Shown: positions 8,235-16,209 of the stretch, in pieces
Layout of the letters: every line of letters starts with the position of its first letter
Position numbering within the stretch: the stretch's first letter is position 1
Assembly: GCA_020073245.1 (NCBI GenBank)
Contig: JAIQFQ010000025.1
Coordinates: forward strand, 1-53,062
Direction: 5' to 3'
DNA length: 53,062 nucleotides
From: Terriglobia bacterium
GTDB taxonomy: Bacteria; Acidobacteriota; Thermoanaerobaculia; Thermoanaerobaculales; Thermoanaerobaculaceae
Translations under genes and position numbers: made by a program
The notes under the pieces: model-generated
The model's database searches: none
What the model was told of the DNA's origin: nothing
The model's input: only the letters and a program-made list of their open reading frames with translations

Positions 8235-8240
8235 TATCAT
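8235..8240 (+). promoter_or_regulatory. putative -10 element of the BMC operon (leaderless type)
   Basis: TATCAT ends 6 bases before the GTG at 8247, the distance expected between a -10 hexamer and the transcription start. No convincing -35 is seen. If used, the mRNA would begin at the start codon of the RpiB-DeoC gene. Confidence 0.4.
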
Positions 8241-8246
8241 TTGGCC

Positions 8247-9500
8247 GTGAAACACCCGTTGAAAATCGCGGTCGGTGCTGATCACGGCGGCTACGAGCTC
8301 AAACAGCAGCTCATCGAACACCTCAAGAGCCTCGGGCATGCGGTCGACGACTGCGGCACCCACGGCAAGGACCCGGTCGACTACCCAATCTTTGCCGAGG
8401 CGGTCGCACGGCTCGTGGCCTCAGGCGCGGCTGACTTCGGCGTCGTGGTGGATGGAGCCGGCATCGGGTCGGCGATGACTGCCAACAAGGTGCCCGGCGT
8501 GCTCGCCGCCGCCTGCTACAGCGAGGCCCTCGCGCGCAACGCACGCGAGCACAACGATGCGAACGTGCTCACCCTCGGCGCGGCCCACGTGGACGCCACG
8601 ACCGCCCAGAGGATCCTCGACACCTTCCTTTCGACCGACTGTACGGTCGAGCGCCACCGGTCGCGGGTCCGGCTGATCCGGGACATCGAGGGTGGCGCTC
8701 TCAGGGGCGCCGGAGCGGCCGGCGATCTCGCCGCGGACGACATCGCCCGGATCACCGCAAGGGTGAAAGAGCTGCTGGGTTCCGGGGGAGGAGACGGCAG
8801 GCAGCCTGTTCCCGTGCCGCCCGATCAGCTCGCGAAGCTCATCGACCACACGCTTCTGAGGCCCGAGGCGACGAGCGCAGATATCCAGAAGCTGTGCGAC
8901 GAAGCGAAGCGGTACTCGTTCTTCTCGGTCTGTGTGAACCCCTCGTACGTCCGCGACGCCAAGACTCTGCTGCGGGGGGCTCGTGTCAAGGTCTGCTGCG
9001 TCGTCGGGTTCCCCCTCGGAGCGCAACCCCCCGAGATCAAGACCCTGGAAGCACGCCGTGCCCTCCGCGAGGGCGCCCAGGAGATCGACATGGTGATCAA
9101 CATCGGCGCTCTCAAGAGCGGCGACGATGATCTGGTCCGCCGCGACATCCGAGGCGTCGTCGAGGCGTGCAAGGAGGGGCGCGCAGTGTGCAAGGTCATC
9201 CTCGAGACCGCACTCCTTTCCGACGAGGAGAAGGTGCGGGGCTGCGAACTCGCGATGAAGGCGGGCGCCGACTTCGTCAAGACCTCGACGGGGTTCTCCA
9301 GCGGCGGCGCCACCGAACACGACATCTCTCTGATGGCCCGCACCGTCTCGCCGAAGAAACTCGGCGTCAAGGCCTCGGGCGGGATTCGCACGTACGCGGA
9401 CGTCGTGCGGATGATCCAGGCGGGCGCGACCCGCGTCGGGTGCAGCAACAGCGTGAAAATCATGGAGGAGGCGCGGGCGCTCGCCGCGCGGAAGGGATAG
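8247..9500 (+). CDS. rpiB-deoC: RpiB-DeoC fusion: sugar-phosphate isomerase-like domain plus deoxyribose-phosphate aldolase, BMC cargo
   Basis: 417 residues in two enzyme domains. Residues 5-147 are an RpiB/LacAB-type isomerase ([15 protein letters not shown], with the Asp-His pair at 12-13, and [14 protein letters not shown]), but the catalytic Cys position reads VVVDGAGIG, with Asp69. Residues about 193-417 are a complete class I DeoC aldolase: Asp281 (EIDMVINIG), Schiff-base Lys345 (DFVKTSTGF) and Lys375 (GVKASGGI). DeoC splits 2-deoxyribose 5-phosphate into glyceraldehyde 3-phosphate and acetaldehyde. The linker (148-192) holds an amphipathic helix [15 protein letters not shown] followed by [15 protein letters not shown], which looks like an encapsulation peptide with its flexible tether. 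It is the first gene of the BMC operon, 4 bases before the shell gene. ATG 8232 is an alternative start with a weak GGAG. Confidence 0.9.
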   Translation: MKHPLKIAVGADHGGYELKQQLIEHLKSLGHAVDDCGTHGKDPVDYPIFAEAVARLVASGAADFGVVVDGAGIGSAMTANKVPGVLAAACYSEALARNAREHNDANVLTLGAAHVDATTAQRILDTFLSTDCTVERHRSRVRLIRDIEGGALRGAGAAGDLAADDIARITARVKELLGSGGGDGRQPVPVPPDQLAKLIDHTLLRPEATSADIQKLCDEAKRYSFFSVCVNPSYVRDAKTLLRGARVKVCCVVGFPLGAQPPEIKTLEARRALREGAQEIDMVINIGALKSGDDDLVRRDIRGVVEACKEGRAVCKVILETALLSDEEKVRGCELAMKAGADFVKTSTGFSSGGATEHDISLMARTVSPKKLGVKASGGIRTYADVVRMIQAGATRVGCSNSVKIMEEARALAARKG

Positions 9501-9504
9501 CCCG

Positions 9505-10137
9505 ATGGCGGAGCTTCGCTGCTACGTTTTTCTCGACAGCCTCCAGCCGCAGTTCGCCTCGTTCCTCGGCACCGTGGCGCAGGGTTTCCTACCCACGCCA
9601 GGACAGGCCTCGCTCTTTGTCGAGATCGCGCCCGGGATGGACATCATGAGCGTGACCGACGTCGCCCTCAAGGCGACCGACGTGAGACCCGGCATGCTGA
9701 TCATCGAACGCCTCTACGGCATGCTGGAGATCCACTCCGACTCTCAAGCCGACGTGCGCCAGGCCGGGCAGGCGATCCTCGATTCGCTCGGCCTCAAAGA
9801 GGAAGACCGCGTCAAGCCGCAACTCGTCTCGAGCCAGGTCATCCGCAACATCTCGCCGTATCACACGCAGCTCATCAACCGCACCCGCCACGGCGACATG
9901 ATCTTGCCAGGGCACACGCTCTACGTGCTCGAGGTGGCGCCGGCTGGGTACGCCGCGATTGCCGCCAACGAGGCCGAGAAGGCGGCCGACATCAACATTC
10001 TCGAGGTGCGGGCGTTCGGCAGTTTCGGCCGCGTGTACCTCGGTGGCGAGGAGCGAAACATCGACGTTGGCTACCGCGCGGCCGAGCAGGCCATCGCGGA
10101 CATCCGGGGACGTGAAGTGAAGGTCGGCGGCGCGTGA
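9505..10137 (+). CDS. BMC-T shell protein, CcmP/CsoS1D-like (double-stacking trimer)
   Basis: 210 residues comprising two tandem BMC domains. The sequence closely follows the CcmP/CsoS1D branch from start to end: [72 protein letters not shown], and [18 protein letters not shown]. Members form pseudohexameric trimers that stack face to face and have a large pore that can open or close, thought to pass bulky metabolites such as cofactors or phosphosugars. GGAAGGGA lies 6 bases before ATG 9505. It lies 4 bases after the cargo fusion, so both are probably made from one mRNA in a fixed ratio. Confidence 0.9.
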   Translation: MAELRCYVFLDSLQPQFASFLGTVAQGFLPTPGQASLFVEIAPGMDIMSVTDVALKATDVRPGMLIIERLYGMLEIHSDSQADVRQAGQAILDSLGLKEEDRVKPQLVSSQVIRNISPYHTQLINRTRHGDMILPGHTLYVLEVAPAGYAAIAANEAEKAADINILEVRAFGSFGRVYLGGEERNIDVGYRAAEQAIADIRGREVKVGGA

Positions 10138-10191
10138 TCGCCGCACACGTACGGTTCCAACCGCGAGGACGCGGAAGAAGGAGGCAGTGAC

Positions 10192-10494
10192 ATGACGGAA
10201 GCGTTGGGCATGATCGAGACGAGGTCCTTTCCGGCCGTGGTCGAGGCCGCTGATGCTGCCGTCAAGGCGGCGAAGGTCGAGCTGGTGTCGTACGAGAAGA
10301 CCGGCGGTGGCTACGTGTCGGTCATCGTGCGGGGCGACGTCGCGGCGGTGAAGGCGGCGTGTGACGCCGGTCAAATCGCTGCGGGTCGCGTCGGCGAGGT
10401 GGTTGGGGTCCACGTGATCGCACGCCCGCACGTGAACGTGGAAGTGGTGATGCCGTTGGGCCGCCAGGCGTCGGCAAAGGTCGCGAAGAAGTAG
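10192..10494 (+). CDS. BMC-H hexameric shell protein
   Basis: 100 residues, one canonical BMC domain ([36 protein letters not shown]). BMC-H hexamers tile the facets of the shell. The pore loop reads KTGGG (residues 36-40), in the position of the KIGSG-type loops that set pore size and charge. A short tail ([10 protein letters not shown]) is positively charged. It is the only BMC-H gene of the operon, so it is presumably the bulk facet tile. AAGGAGG lies about 9 bases before ATG 10192. Confidence 0.94.
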   Translation: MTEALGMIETRSFPAVVEAADAAVKAAKVELVSYEKTGGGYVSVIVRGDVAAVKAACDAGQIAAGRVGEVVGVHVIARPHVNVEVVMPLGRQASAKVAKK

Positions 10495-10551
10495 CGACTC
10501 GCCCCCGGTGAACCGTCCACGCCCGGGGGCGGGGCGCGGAGACGCACACCC

Positions 10552-10839
10552 ATGCAACTCGCCAAGGTCGTTGGAACCGTTGTGGCCAGCCAGAAGGAAG
10601 CGAGCCTCGAAGGCCTCAAGCTGCTCCTCGTCCGCGCCGTCGACGAGGCGGGCCGCGAGAGCGGTGCGTTTCTCGTCGCGGCCGACGCCGTGGGCGCCGG
10701 GCCTGAGGAGGTTGTCCTGATCGCCTCCGGGAGCTCCGCGCGCCAGACCCGCGTCACGGACAAGCGGCCGGTTGACGCGGTCGTGATGGCGATCGTGGAC
10801 TCGTGGAGCGTGGAAGGGGTCGTGAAGTACAAGAAATGA
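10552..10839 (+). CDS. BMC-P pentameric vertex protein 1 (EutN/CcmL family)
   Basis: 95 residues with the EutN/CcmL fold: [27 protein letters not shown], then [29 protein letters not shown] and a closing [10 protein letters not shown]. Pentamers of this family cap the twelve vertices of the icosahedral shell. It is followed after 13 bases by the aldehyde dehydrogenase gene. Two more members occur at the end of the operon. Confidence 0.93.
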   Translation: MQLAKVVGTVVASQKEASLEGLKLLLVRAVDEAGRESGAFLVAADAVGAGPEEVVLIASGSSARQTRVTDKRPVDAVVMAIVDSWSVEGVVKYKK

Positions 10840-10852
10840 GGGAACAGGGCGC

Positions 10853-12289
10853 ATGACGAAGCTGACCGACCATGACGTCGAGGCGATCGCACGACGCATC
10901 GTCGCCGACCTCGAGCCCCGCGCCGGTGCGACGCCTCGCCCGGGCGGCACACCCGACGGCCCGGCACTCGGGATCTTCGCGACGGCGGACGACGCCGTCC
11001 GGGCCGCCACCGTCGCCCAGCCGGTCTTCGCCGCGCTCCCCCTCAAACTGAGAGCCAAAGCCATCGGCGCGGTCCGCATGACGATGCTGGAGAACTGCGA
11101 GACGCTGGCCCGCGACGCGTGGGAGGAGACCGGCCTCGGTCGTGTCGAGGACAAGGTCGTGAAGAACCGCCTCGTGACCGAGAAGACGCCAGGGCTCGAG
11201 GACCTCTACCCCGTCACCGTCACCGGCGACCATGGTCTCACCCTCACGGAACCCGCGCCGTTCGGGGTGATCGGCGCGATCACGCCGATCACGAACCCCA
11301 CCTCCACGATCATCTGCAACGCAATCGGCATGCTCGCGGCAGGGAACTCGGTGGTTTTCAACGCCCACCCGGGCGCCAAGGCCTGCTCGATGCGCACGGT
11401 GGCGCTGCTGAACCAGGCCATCACGGCGGCCGGCGGTCCGCCCAACGTGGTCACCTGCCTCGCCGCGCCCACCATCGGAACCGCACAGGAGGTCATGCGC
11501 CACCCGGCCGTGCGCCTGCTGGTGGTGACCGGCGGCGGTGCGGTCGTCAAGGCGGCGATGGCGTCCGGCAAGCGCGCCATCTGCGCCGGACCCGGCAACC
11601 CGCCGGTGGTGGTGGACGAGACCGCCGACATCGACAAGGCCGGCCGCGACATCGTGCTCGGCGCCTCGACGGACAACAACATCATCTGCACCGACGAAAA
11701 GGAGGTGCTGTGCGTCGACATGGTCGCCGACGGGCTGCTCAAGACCATGACGCGCAGCGGCGCCGTCCTGATCGAACGGCAACGTCTCGTGGCTCTCGAG
11801 AAGATCGTCTTCACCGAGATGCACGGGCCGCGGCAGCACGCCGAGATTAACCGCGACCTCGTGGGCAAGAACGCCGGCGTCATCCTCGGGAAGATCGGGA
11901 TGAGCGTGCCGGACTCGGTGCGCCTTGGCGTTGTGGAGGTCAACGAGGACCATCCCCTGCTGTGGACGGAGCAGATGATGCCGATCATGCCCTTCTGCCG
12001 CGTTCCCAACGCGGACTACGCGATCGACGTGGCGGTCAAGGTCGAAGGCGGCAACCGCCACACCGCGGTGATGCACTCAAAGAATCTCGACAACCTCTCT
12101 CGCATGGCCAAGGAATGCAACTGCAGCATCTTCGTGAAGAACGGCCGCTCCCAGGCAGGTCTCGGCCTCGACGGCGAGGGCTACTGCTCGTTCACCATCG
12201 CGAGCCCGACCGGCGAAGGGATGACCGGTCCGCGGTCGTTCTCCCGGTTCCGCCGGTGCGTATTGGTGGATCACTTCAGGATCACGTGA
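10853..12289 (+). CDS. CoA-acylating aldehyde dehydrogenase (PduP/EutE type), BMC cargo
   Basis: 478 residues. The catalytic core matches PduP/EutE: GVIGAITPITNPTSTIICNAIGMLAAGNSVVF style motifs (about 138-169), GNPPVVVDETADIDKA (248-263) and the nucleophile Cys279 in DNNIICTDEKE. The family converts aldehydes plus CoA and NAD+ to acyl-CoA and NADH; with DeoC in the operon the expected substrate is acetaldehyde. Residues 3-21 (KLTDHDVEAIARRIVADL) form an amphipathic helix and are followed by a Gly/Pro/Ala-rich linker (23-37), the standard layout of an N-terminal encapsulation peptide. Its hydrophobic pattern resembles the internal helix of the RpiB-DeoC fusion. The stop codon overlaps the next start (TGATG). 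Confidence 0.93.
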   Translation: MTKLTDHDVEAIARRIVADLEPRAGATPRPGGTPDGPALGIFATADDAVRAATVAQPVFAALPLKLRAKAIGAVRMTMLENCETLARDAWEETGLGRVEDKVVKNRLVTEKTPGLEDLYPVTVTGDHGLTLTEPAPFGVIGAITPITNPTSTIICNAIGMLAAGNSVVFNAHPGAKACSMRTVALLNQAITAAGGPPNVVTCLAAPTIGTAQEVMRHPAVRLLVVTGGGAVVKAAMASGKRAICAGPGNPPVVVDETADIDKAGRDIVLGASTDNNIICTDEKEVLCVDMVADGLLKTMTRSGAVLIERQRLVALEKIVFTEMHGPRQHAEINRDLVGKNAGVILGKIGMSVPDSVRLGVVEVNEDHPLLWTEQMMPIMPFCRVPNADYAIDVAVKVEGGNRHTAVMHSKNLDNLSRMAKECNCSIFVKNGRSQAGLGLDGEGYCSFTIASPTGEGMTGPRSFSRFRRCVLVDHFRIT

Positions 12290-12906
12290 TGAAGAGCCAT
12301 CCCGCCATCGCCGTCCTGGAGTTCAGGGATATCGCCGTCGGGGTCGTGGCGACGGACGCCCTTCTCAAGCGGTCTCCCATCGCCTTCGTCAAGTGCGGCA
12401 CGATCAGCCGCGGCCGATTCCTGACCCTGATCGGCGGCACCACCGCCTCGGTCGAGGAAGCCGTCGCGGAGGGGCTTGCCCACGGTGGCGACAGCGTGCT
12501 CGACCACGTCATGCTCGCGGACGTCCACCCGCAGGTCTATGAGGGGATCCTCGGTCGCCGCAGGCCCGTTGGCCCGGGTTCCATCGCGATCATCGAGACC
12601 GGCACGGTGTCTTCCAACGTTCGCGCCGCCGAGCTGGCGCTCAAGGGCACGACGGTGGACCTCATCGAGATCCGCCTGGCCGACACCGGGCTCTCGGGCA
12701 AGGGGCTCTCGATCTTCCAGGGCGAGCTTCACGACGTCGAGGCGGCCGTCGAGATTGCGGTGGGGTTCCTCGAGCGCTCCGGTGTGCAGGTCGGGTTCAA
12801 GATCATCTCGGCCCCGCACGAGGCGCTCGCCCGGCAGGTGGACGGCAGCACCTACTTCGGCTCGGCGTTGTTGCTGGACCTCGACGGCGAGGACGGTGAG
12901 GCCTGA
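12289..12906 (+). CDS. BMC-T shell protein (single-layer trimer type)
   Basis: 205 residues with two BMC domains (ALLKRSPIAFVKCGTISRGRF in the first, AELALKGTTVDLIEIRLADTG in the second). The sequence is distinct from the CcmP-like gene and resembles the ordinary BMC-T1 type of trimeric shell proteins known from Haliangium-type shells. The first pore loop carries a Cys (residue 36, VKCGTISRG); whether it binds a metal or cluster cannot be told from sequence. Start and stop overlap with both neighbours, so this part of the operon is translationally coupled. Confidence 0.9.
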   Translation: MKSHPAIAVLEFRDIAVGVVATDALLKRSPIAFVKCGTISRGRFLTLIGGTTASVEEAVAEGLAHGGDSVLDHVMLADVHPQVYEGILGRRRPVGPGSIAIIETGTVSSNVRAAELALKGTTVDLIEIRLADTGLSGKGLSIFQGELHDVEAAVEIAVGFLERSGVQVGFKIISAPHEALARQVDGSTYFGSALLLDLDGEDGEA

Positions 12907-13193
12907 TGCTCCTGGGGCGGGTAATCGGCGCGGTGGTGCCGTGTGTCGTCTACGACGGCCTCGAAGGCACCCCCATGCTGGTCGTGCAGCCGCTCGACAT
13001 GGCGGGAGTCCCCAAGGGGCGCACCCTGGTGGCCGCGGACTCCACCCGGATGGCGGGACCCGGAGAGCTGGTGTACTACGAGGGCGGTCGCGAGGCGGCC
13101 CTTGCACTCGACCCAGCGTTCGTCCCGGTGGATCACGCCATTGTGGGGATCGTAGACGGCCTTCACCTCCCGGATCGGGAGGCGGGGTCATGA
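12906..13193 (+). CDS. BMC-P pentameric vertex protein 2
   Basis: 95 residues, EutN/CcmL family: MLLGRVIGAVVPCVVYDGLEGTPMLVVQPLD at the start, then TLVAADSTRMAGPGELVYYEGGREA and FVPVDHAIVGIVD. It is clearly divergent from the first BMC-P of the operon. Shells with three different pentamers are known from Haliangium-type loci, where one can suffice to close the shell. The start overlaps the stop of the BMC-T gene and the stop overlaps the start of the third BMC-P. Confidence 0.92.
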   Translation: MLLGRVIGAVVPCVVYDGLEGTPMLVVQPLDMAGVPKGRTLVAADSTRMAGPGELVYYEGGREAALALDPAFVPVDHAIVGIVDGLHLPDREAGS

Positions 13194-13471
13194 TCCTCGG
13201 AAGGATCGCCGGGGAGATCCACTCCACGATCAACCACCCCTTCTACGACGCGAAGAAGCTGCTCGTGGTGGAGAAGACCGACCCCGAAGGTCTTCCGACC
13301 GGAGACTACCTGATCGCGGTCGACGTCGTGGACGCGGGCGTCGGCGAGCGCGTCCTCGTGCTCGACGAGGGGAACGGCGCCCGCCAGGTTCTCTCATCGA
13401 GCGACGGCCCGGTCCGCTCGGTAGTGGTCGGGATCATCGACCACGTTGAACGTCTGCGGCAGCCTGGCTGA
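13190..13471 (+). CDS. BMC-P pentameric vertex protein 3
   Basis: 93 residues, EutN/CcmL family: MILGRIAGEIHSTINHPFYDAKKLLVVEKTD, YLIAVDVVDAGVGERVLVLDEGNGARQV, VRSVVVGIIDHVE. ATG 13190 overlaps the TGA of the preceding gene by 3 bases. It is the last gene of the BMC operon; its 3' end overlaps the end of the convergent Moco-carrier-like gene by 38 bases, and no separate terminator is visible there. Confidence 0.92.
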   Translation: MILGRIAGEIHSTINHPFYDAKKLLVVEKTDPEGLPTGDYLIAVDVVDAGVGERVLVLDEGNGARQVLSSSDGPVRSVVVGIIDHVERLRQPG

Positions 13472-13916
13472 GCAACTCCCGCAGGAACAGCACCGCCTGG
13501 TCGTGAATCCCCGGCGCCTCGCTCTCGCGCGGACCCGCCACGTTGAGCACGCCGACGCCTTCCCGCTCCAACCAGGCAACTATGTCGGCTGCTTCAGGCG
13601 GCTCTTCGAGATCCACCACCCGGACAGGCCGGCCAACCCGGCGCGCCAGGCTGACGGTGAGCCCCGTCCCCCCCTTCGGAGCCCGCCGTGTCAGCACCAG
13701 GGTGCCGTCGGCGTCCCGCACGTTCCGCTCCGTGCGCTCGGGGTAGGCACTCGTGGGAGTCTCCCGCAGCGGATAACGGGCCGGGATCGGCCCGCTCTCC
13801 GACTTTCTGCCACGCGGGCACCATCCACCGCAGGGGATGCCGAGTTCCAACGCCACGTCAAGCGCCGCCCGGTCCACACCGGTCTGACCGCCCGACACCA
13901 GGCGCCTCACCACCAT
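13434..13916 (-). CDS. putative molybdenum carrier / YpsA-SLOG-like protein
   Basis: About 160 residues with the opening VVRRLVSGGQTGVDRAALDVAL and CGGWCPRGRKSESGPIP, the hallmark of the putative molybdenum carrier family (PF12694), whose Rossmann-like fold is related to the SLOG/LOG nucleotide-binding proteins. Family members have been proposed to bind Moco or a nucleotide; the exact activity is not established. ATG 13916 is chosen because it directly precedes the first strand; the frame stays open to 13973. It converges on the BMC operon with a 38-base overlap. Confidence 0.75.
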   Translation of the reverse strand: MVVRRLVSGGQTGVDRAALDVALELGIPCGGWCPRGRKSESGPIPARYPLRETPTSAYPERTERNVRDADGTLVLTRRAPKGGTGLTVSLARRVGRPVRVVDLEEPPEAADIVAWLEREGVGVLNVAGPRESEAPGIHDQAVLFLRELLSQAAADVQRGR

Positions 13917-14093
13917 CCGATCGGTGGTCCCGCCGCTCACGACAGGGCCCTCTCGGGGCGCGCCGCACGCCACGAGCCCGGACCGCGGGCCGACGGGCGA
14001 CAGGGGCCTTTCTTGATTTCTCGTACTGGCCGCCCCAGACTTTCTCGAGATGCCACTTGGAAACCTTGCCCGACGTGGTGCGTACCGTCAAGC

Positions 14094-14852
14094 GTGAGTG
14101 ACCTAGGCCGCAGCTTTGTGTATCCCTTCCGGCACAGGGCCTGGCTCGGGCGGGTTCTGGTCGGGGCGGCGCTGGACGTCGCTCCGCTCGTGCTGCTCTT
14201 GCCCAGCCTCGCTCGCCTCCTGCGACACGGTCGCGTCATCACCGGGCCGGCCTCAGCGCTGCTTCCACTGGCGGTCGTCCTGGGGCTCGCGGCCCGGTTC
14301 CTGGTTTTCGGGTACCTCGCGCGCGCGGCTCGGGAGGTCCTCAACGGGACCTCGGCCGGCCTACCGCCATGGGATCGCATGGCCGACGACCTCGTGGAAG
14401 GGCTCAAGCTGTGGCTCGTCGTTCTGGCGCTCTGCCTGCCCGCGATCGCGGTGACGGCTGGTCTCACCCTCCTCGTCACGGCGCTCACGTCGCCGACATT
14501 CGCGTGGCTGCCGTTGATCCTGGCCGGGCCGCCAGCGGCTCTGCTCACGCTCGCCTACGTTCCCGCGGGTCTGCTTGCGGCCGTATCCGATGGTGAGATG
14601 GCCGCAGCCTTCGACTTCGATCGCGTGATCCACACGGTCGGGCGAGCGTTTGGGCCGTACGCTCTCGCGTTCCTGGTCGCATTCGGGGCCGAGATCTTCG
14701 CACAGCTCGGCTTGATCGCCTGCTGCATCGGTATCCTGGTTACGCGGTTCATCGCCCATTGCGTGACGGTGCACGCCTTCGCGACCGCCTTCCGGGAAGG
14801 GGTGCTGGCTGCGACCCCGCTCTCAGCGCCCGAGCAGAGTCCCTCGGCCTGA
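14094..14852 (+). CDS. DUF4013-like polytopic membrane protein
   Basis: 252 residues, strongly hydrophobic, with about six membrane segments (for example LVGAALDVAPLVLLLPSLA, ALLPLAVVLGLAARFLVFGYLA, LWLVVLALCLPAIAVTAGLTLLV). The pattern FVYPFRHRAWLGRVLVGA near the start, FGYLARAAREVLNG and DFDRVI in the middle match the DUF4013 family, whose role is unknown. GTG 14094 is taken because the domain begins there (SDLGRSFVYPF); no Shine-Dalgarno is visible, and a TACCGT hexamer 5 bases upstream may be a leaderless-type -10. It converges on hisS. Confidence 0.65.
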   Translation: MSDLGRSFVYPFRHRAWLGRVLVGAALDVAPLVLLLPSLARLLRHGRVITGPASALLPLAVVLGLAARFLVFGYLARAAREVLNGTSAGLPPWDRMADDLVEGLKLWLVVLALCLPAIAVTAGLTLLVTALTSPTFAWLPLILAGPPAALLTLAYVPAGLLAAVSDGEMAAAFDFDRVIHTVGRAFGPYALAFLVAFGAEIFAQLGLIACCIGILVTRFIAHCVTVHAFATAFREGVLAATPLSAPEQSPSA

Positions 14853-14910
14853 CCACAGCCCTGACCACGACGATCCCCTCTCAGGAGTTGCGTGCGGGGC
14901 CGCCGTTAGG

Positions 14911-16209
14911 CTAGACATTCCCCCGCCTGGCGGGCGGGCTCACCGGCGTGAGAGCTCTCCACCAAACCGGAAGGTCGGCGAGCGGCATGGCCGACTGGTC
15001 CCCGGCGACGAGGTCCCGCACCGTGACGGTCCGGGCGCTGATCTCGTCGTCTCCGAGCATCGCGACCACGCGGAAACCCTCCCGGTCGGCCCTCTTCAGG
15101 GCCGCCTTGAGCGAGCGCCCGGTGATCTCGACCTCGACCGGCACTCCCTCCCGGGCCCAATTCCGTGCCAGTTCGAGCACCTGGGTTTGCGCGGCTTCTC
15201 CCAGCGGCACCACGTACACCGCCGGCCTCGCAAGCACGGCGTCCTTGAAGCGGGCCGGCAGCACCTCGACCAGCCGGTCCTCACCGATCGCGAAACCCAC
15301 GCCGGGCACGGCAGGTCCGCCAAGGTCGGCGATGAGGCGGTCGTAGCGCCCGCCGCCGCAAAGGACGGTGTTCGTGCCGAGCTGCGGCGAGACCACCTCG
15401 AACACCGTGCGCAGGTAGTAGTCGAGTCCCCTCACCAATCGATGGTTGCGAACGTACGGAATGGCCATCCGTTGCAGGTGCGTCTCAACCTTCGCCACGT
15501 GCTGACGAGAGGCATCGCCCGCCAGCTCGTCCATCCCCGGAGCGTCAGCGGCGATCACCTGACACGCCGGCACCTTGCAGTCGAGGATGCGGAGGGGGTT
15601 CTCTTCGAGTCGGCGCTGGCAGTCCGCGCAGAGCTCGGCCCGGCGAGGCGCGAGCGCGGCCCGAATCGCCTCCTGGTAGCGACCACGGTCCTCCGGGTCG
15701 CCGAGGTTGTTGAGGTGGATCTCGAGGTCTAGGAACCCCAGGCGCACGAAAAACTCGTGCATCGCCGCGAGCAGCTCGGCATCGGCGAGCGGGGTGTCGG
15801 CCCCGATGATCTCGAGACCGATCTGCGAAAACTGCCGGTAGCGTCCGTGCTGCATTCGCTCGTACCTGAACATCGGCCCGATGTAGTACAGGCGCAGCGG
15901 CTGGCTCCGATCTCCAAGGTGATTCTCGATCCATGCCCGGGCAACACCCGCCGTCATCTCCGGCCGCAGGCTCAGCGACCGCCCCTTGCGATCCGGGAAC
16001 GTGTACATCTCCTTGTTCACGATGTCAGTGGACTCGCCGACCGTGCGCACGAACAGCTCGGTGGGCTCGAACACGGGGGTGCGGATCTCCTCCCCGCCGA
16101 ACGAGCCGAACACCTCCCGGGCGACGCCCTCCACCGCCTGCCAGAGGCGCGTGTCCGGCGGGAGCAGGTCGCGAGTCCCGCGTGGGCGCTGGATCACAGG
16201 TCCCTCCAC
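14911..16209 (-). CDS. hisS: histidyl-tRNA synthetase
   Basis: 432 residues, a standard class II HisRS that charges tRNA-His in the cytoplasm. Visible motifs: IQRPRGTRDLLPPD at the N-terminus, motif 2 around FRYERMQHGRYRQFSQIGLE, the histidine-A motif LVRGLDYYLRTVFEV, and motif 3 PGVGFAIGEDRLVEVL. The C-terminal anticodon-binding domain runs from about 325. The start overlaps the 3' end of the carbonic-anhydrase-like gene by 16 bases, so the two are co-transcribed. Confidence 0.96.
   Translation of the reverse strand: MEGPVIQRPRGTRDLLPPDTRLWQAVEGVAREVFGSFGGEEIRTPVFEPTELFVRTVGESTDIVNKEMYTFPDRKGRSLSLRPEMTAGVARAWIENHLGDRSQPLRLYYIGPMFRYERMQHGRYRQFSQIGLEIIGADTPLADAELLAAMHEFFVRLGFLDLEIHLNNLGDPEDRGRYQEAIRAALAPRRAELCADCQRRLEENPLRILDCKVPACQVIAADAPGMDELAGDASRQHVAKVETHLQRMAIPYVRNHRLVRGLDYYLRTVFEVVSPQLGTNTVLCGGGRYDRLIADLGGPAVPGVGFAIGEDRLVEVLPARFKDAVLARPAVYVVPLGEAAQTQVLELARNWAREGVPVEVEITGRSLKAALKRADREGFRVVAMLGDDEISARTVTVRDLVAGDQSAMPLADLPVWWRALTPVSPPARRGNV

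Noticed and set aside
7964..8281. 105-codon frame with a hydrophobic segment before the RpiB-DeoC gene
   Set aside because: It starts inside the terminator hairpin, overlaps the RpiB start out of frame, and its second half has an Arg/Ala-rich shadow composition; no ribosome site.
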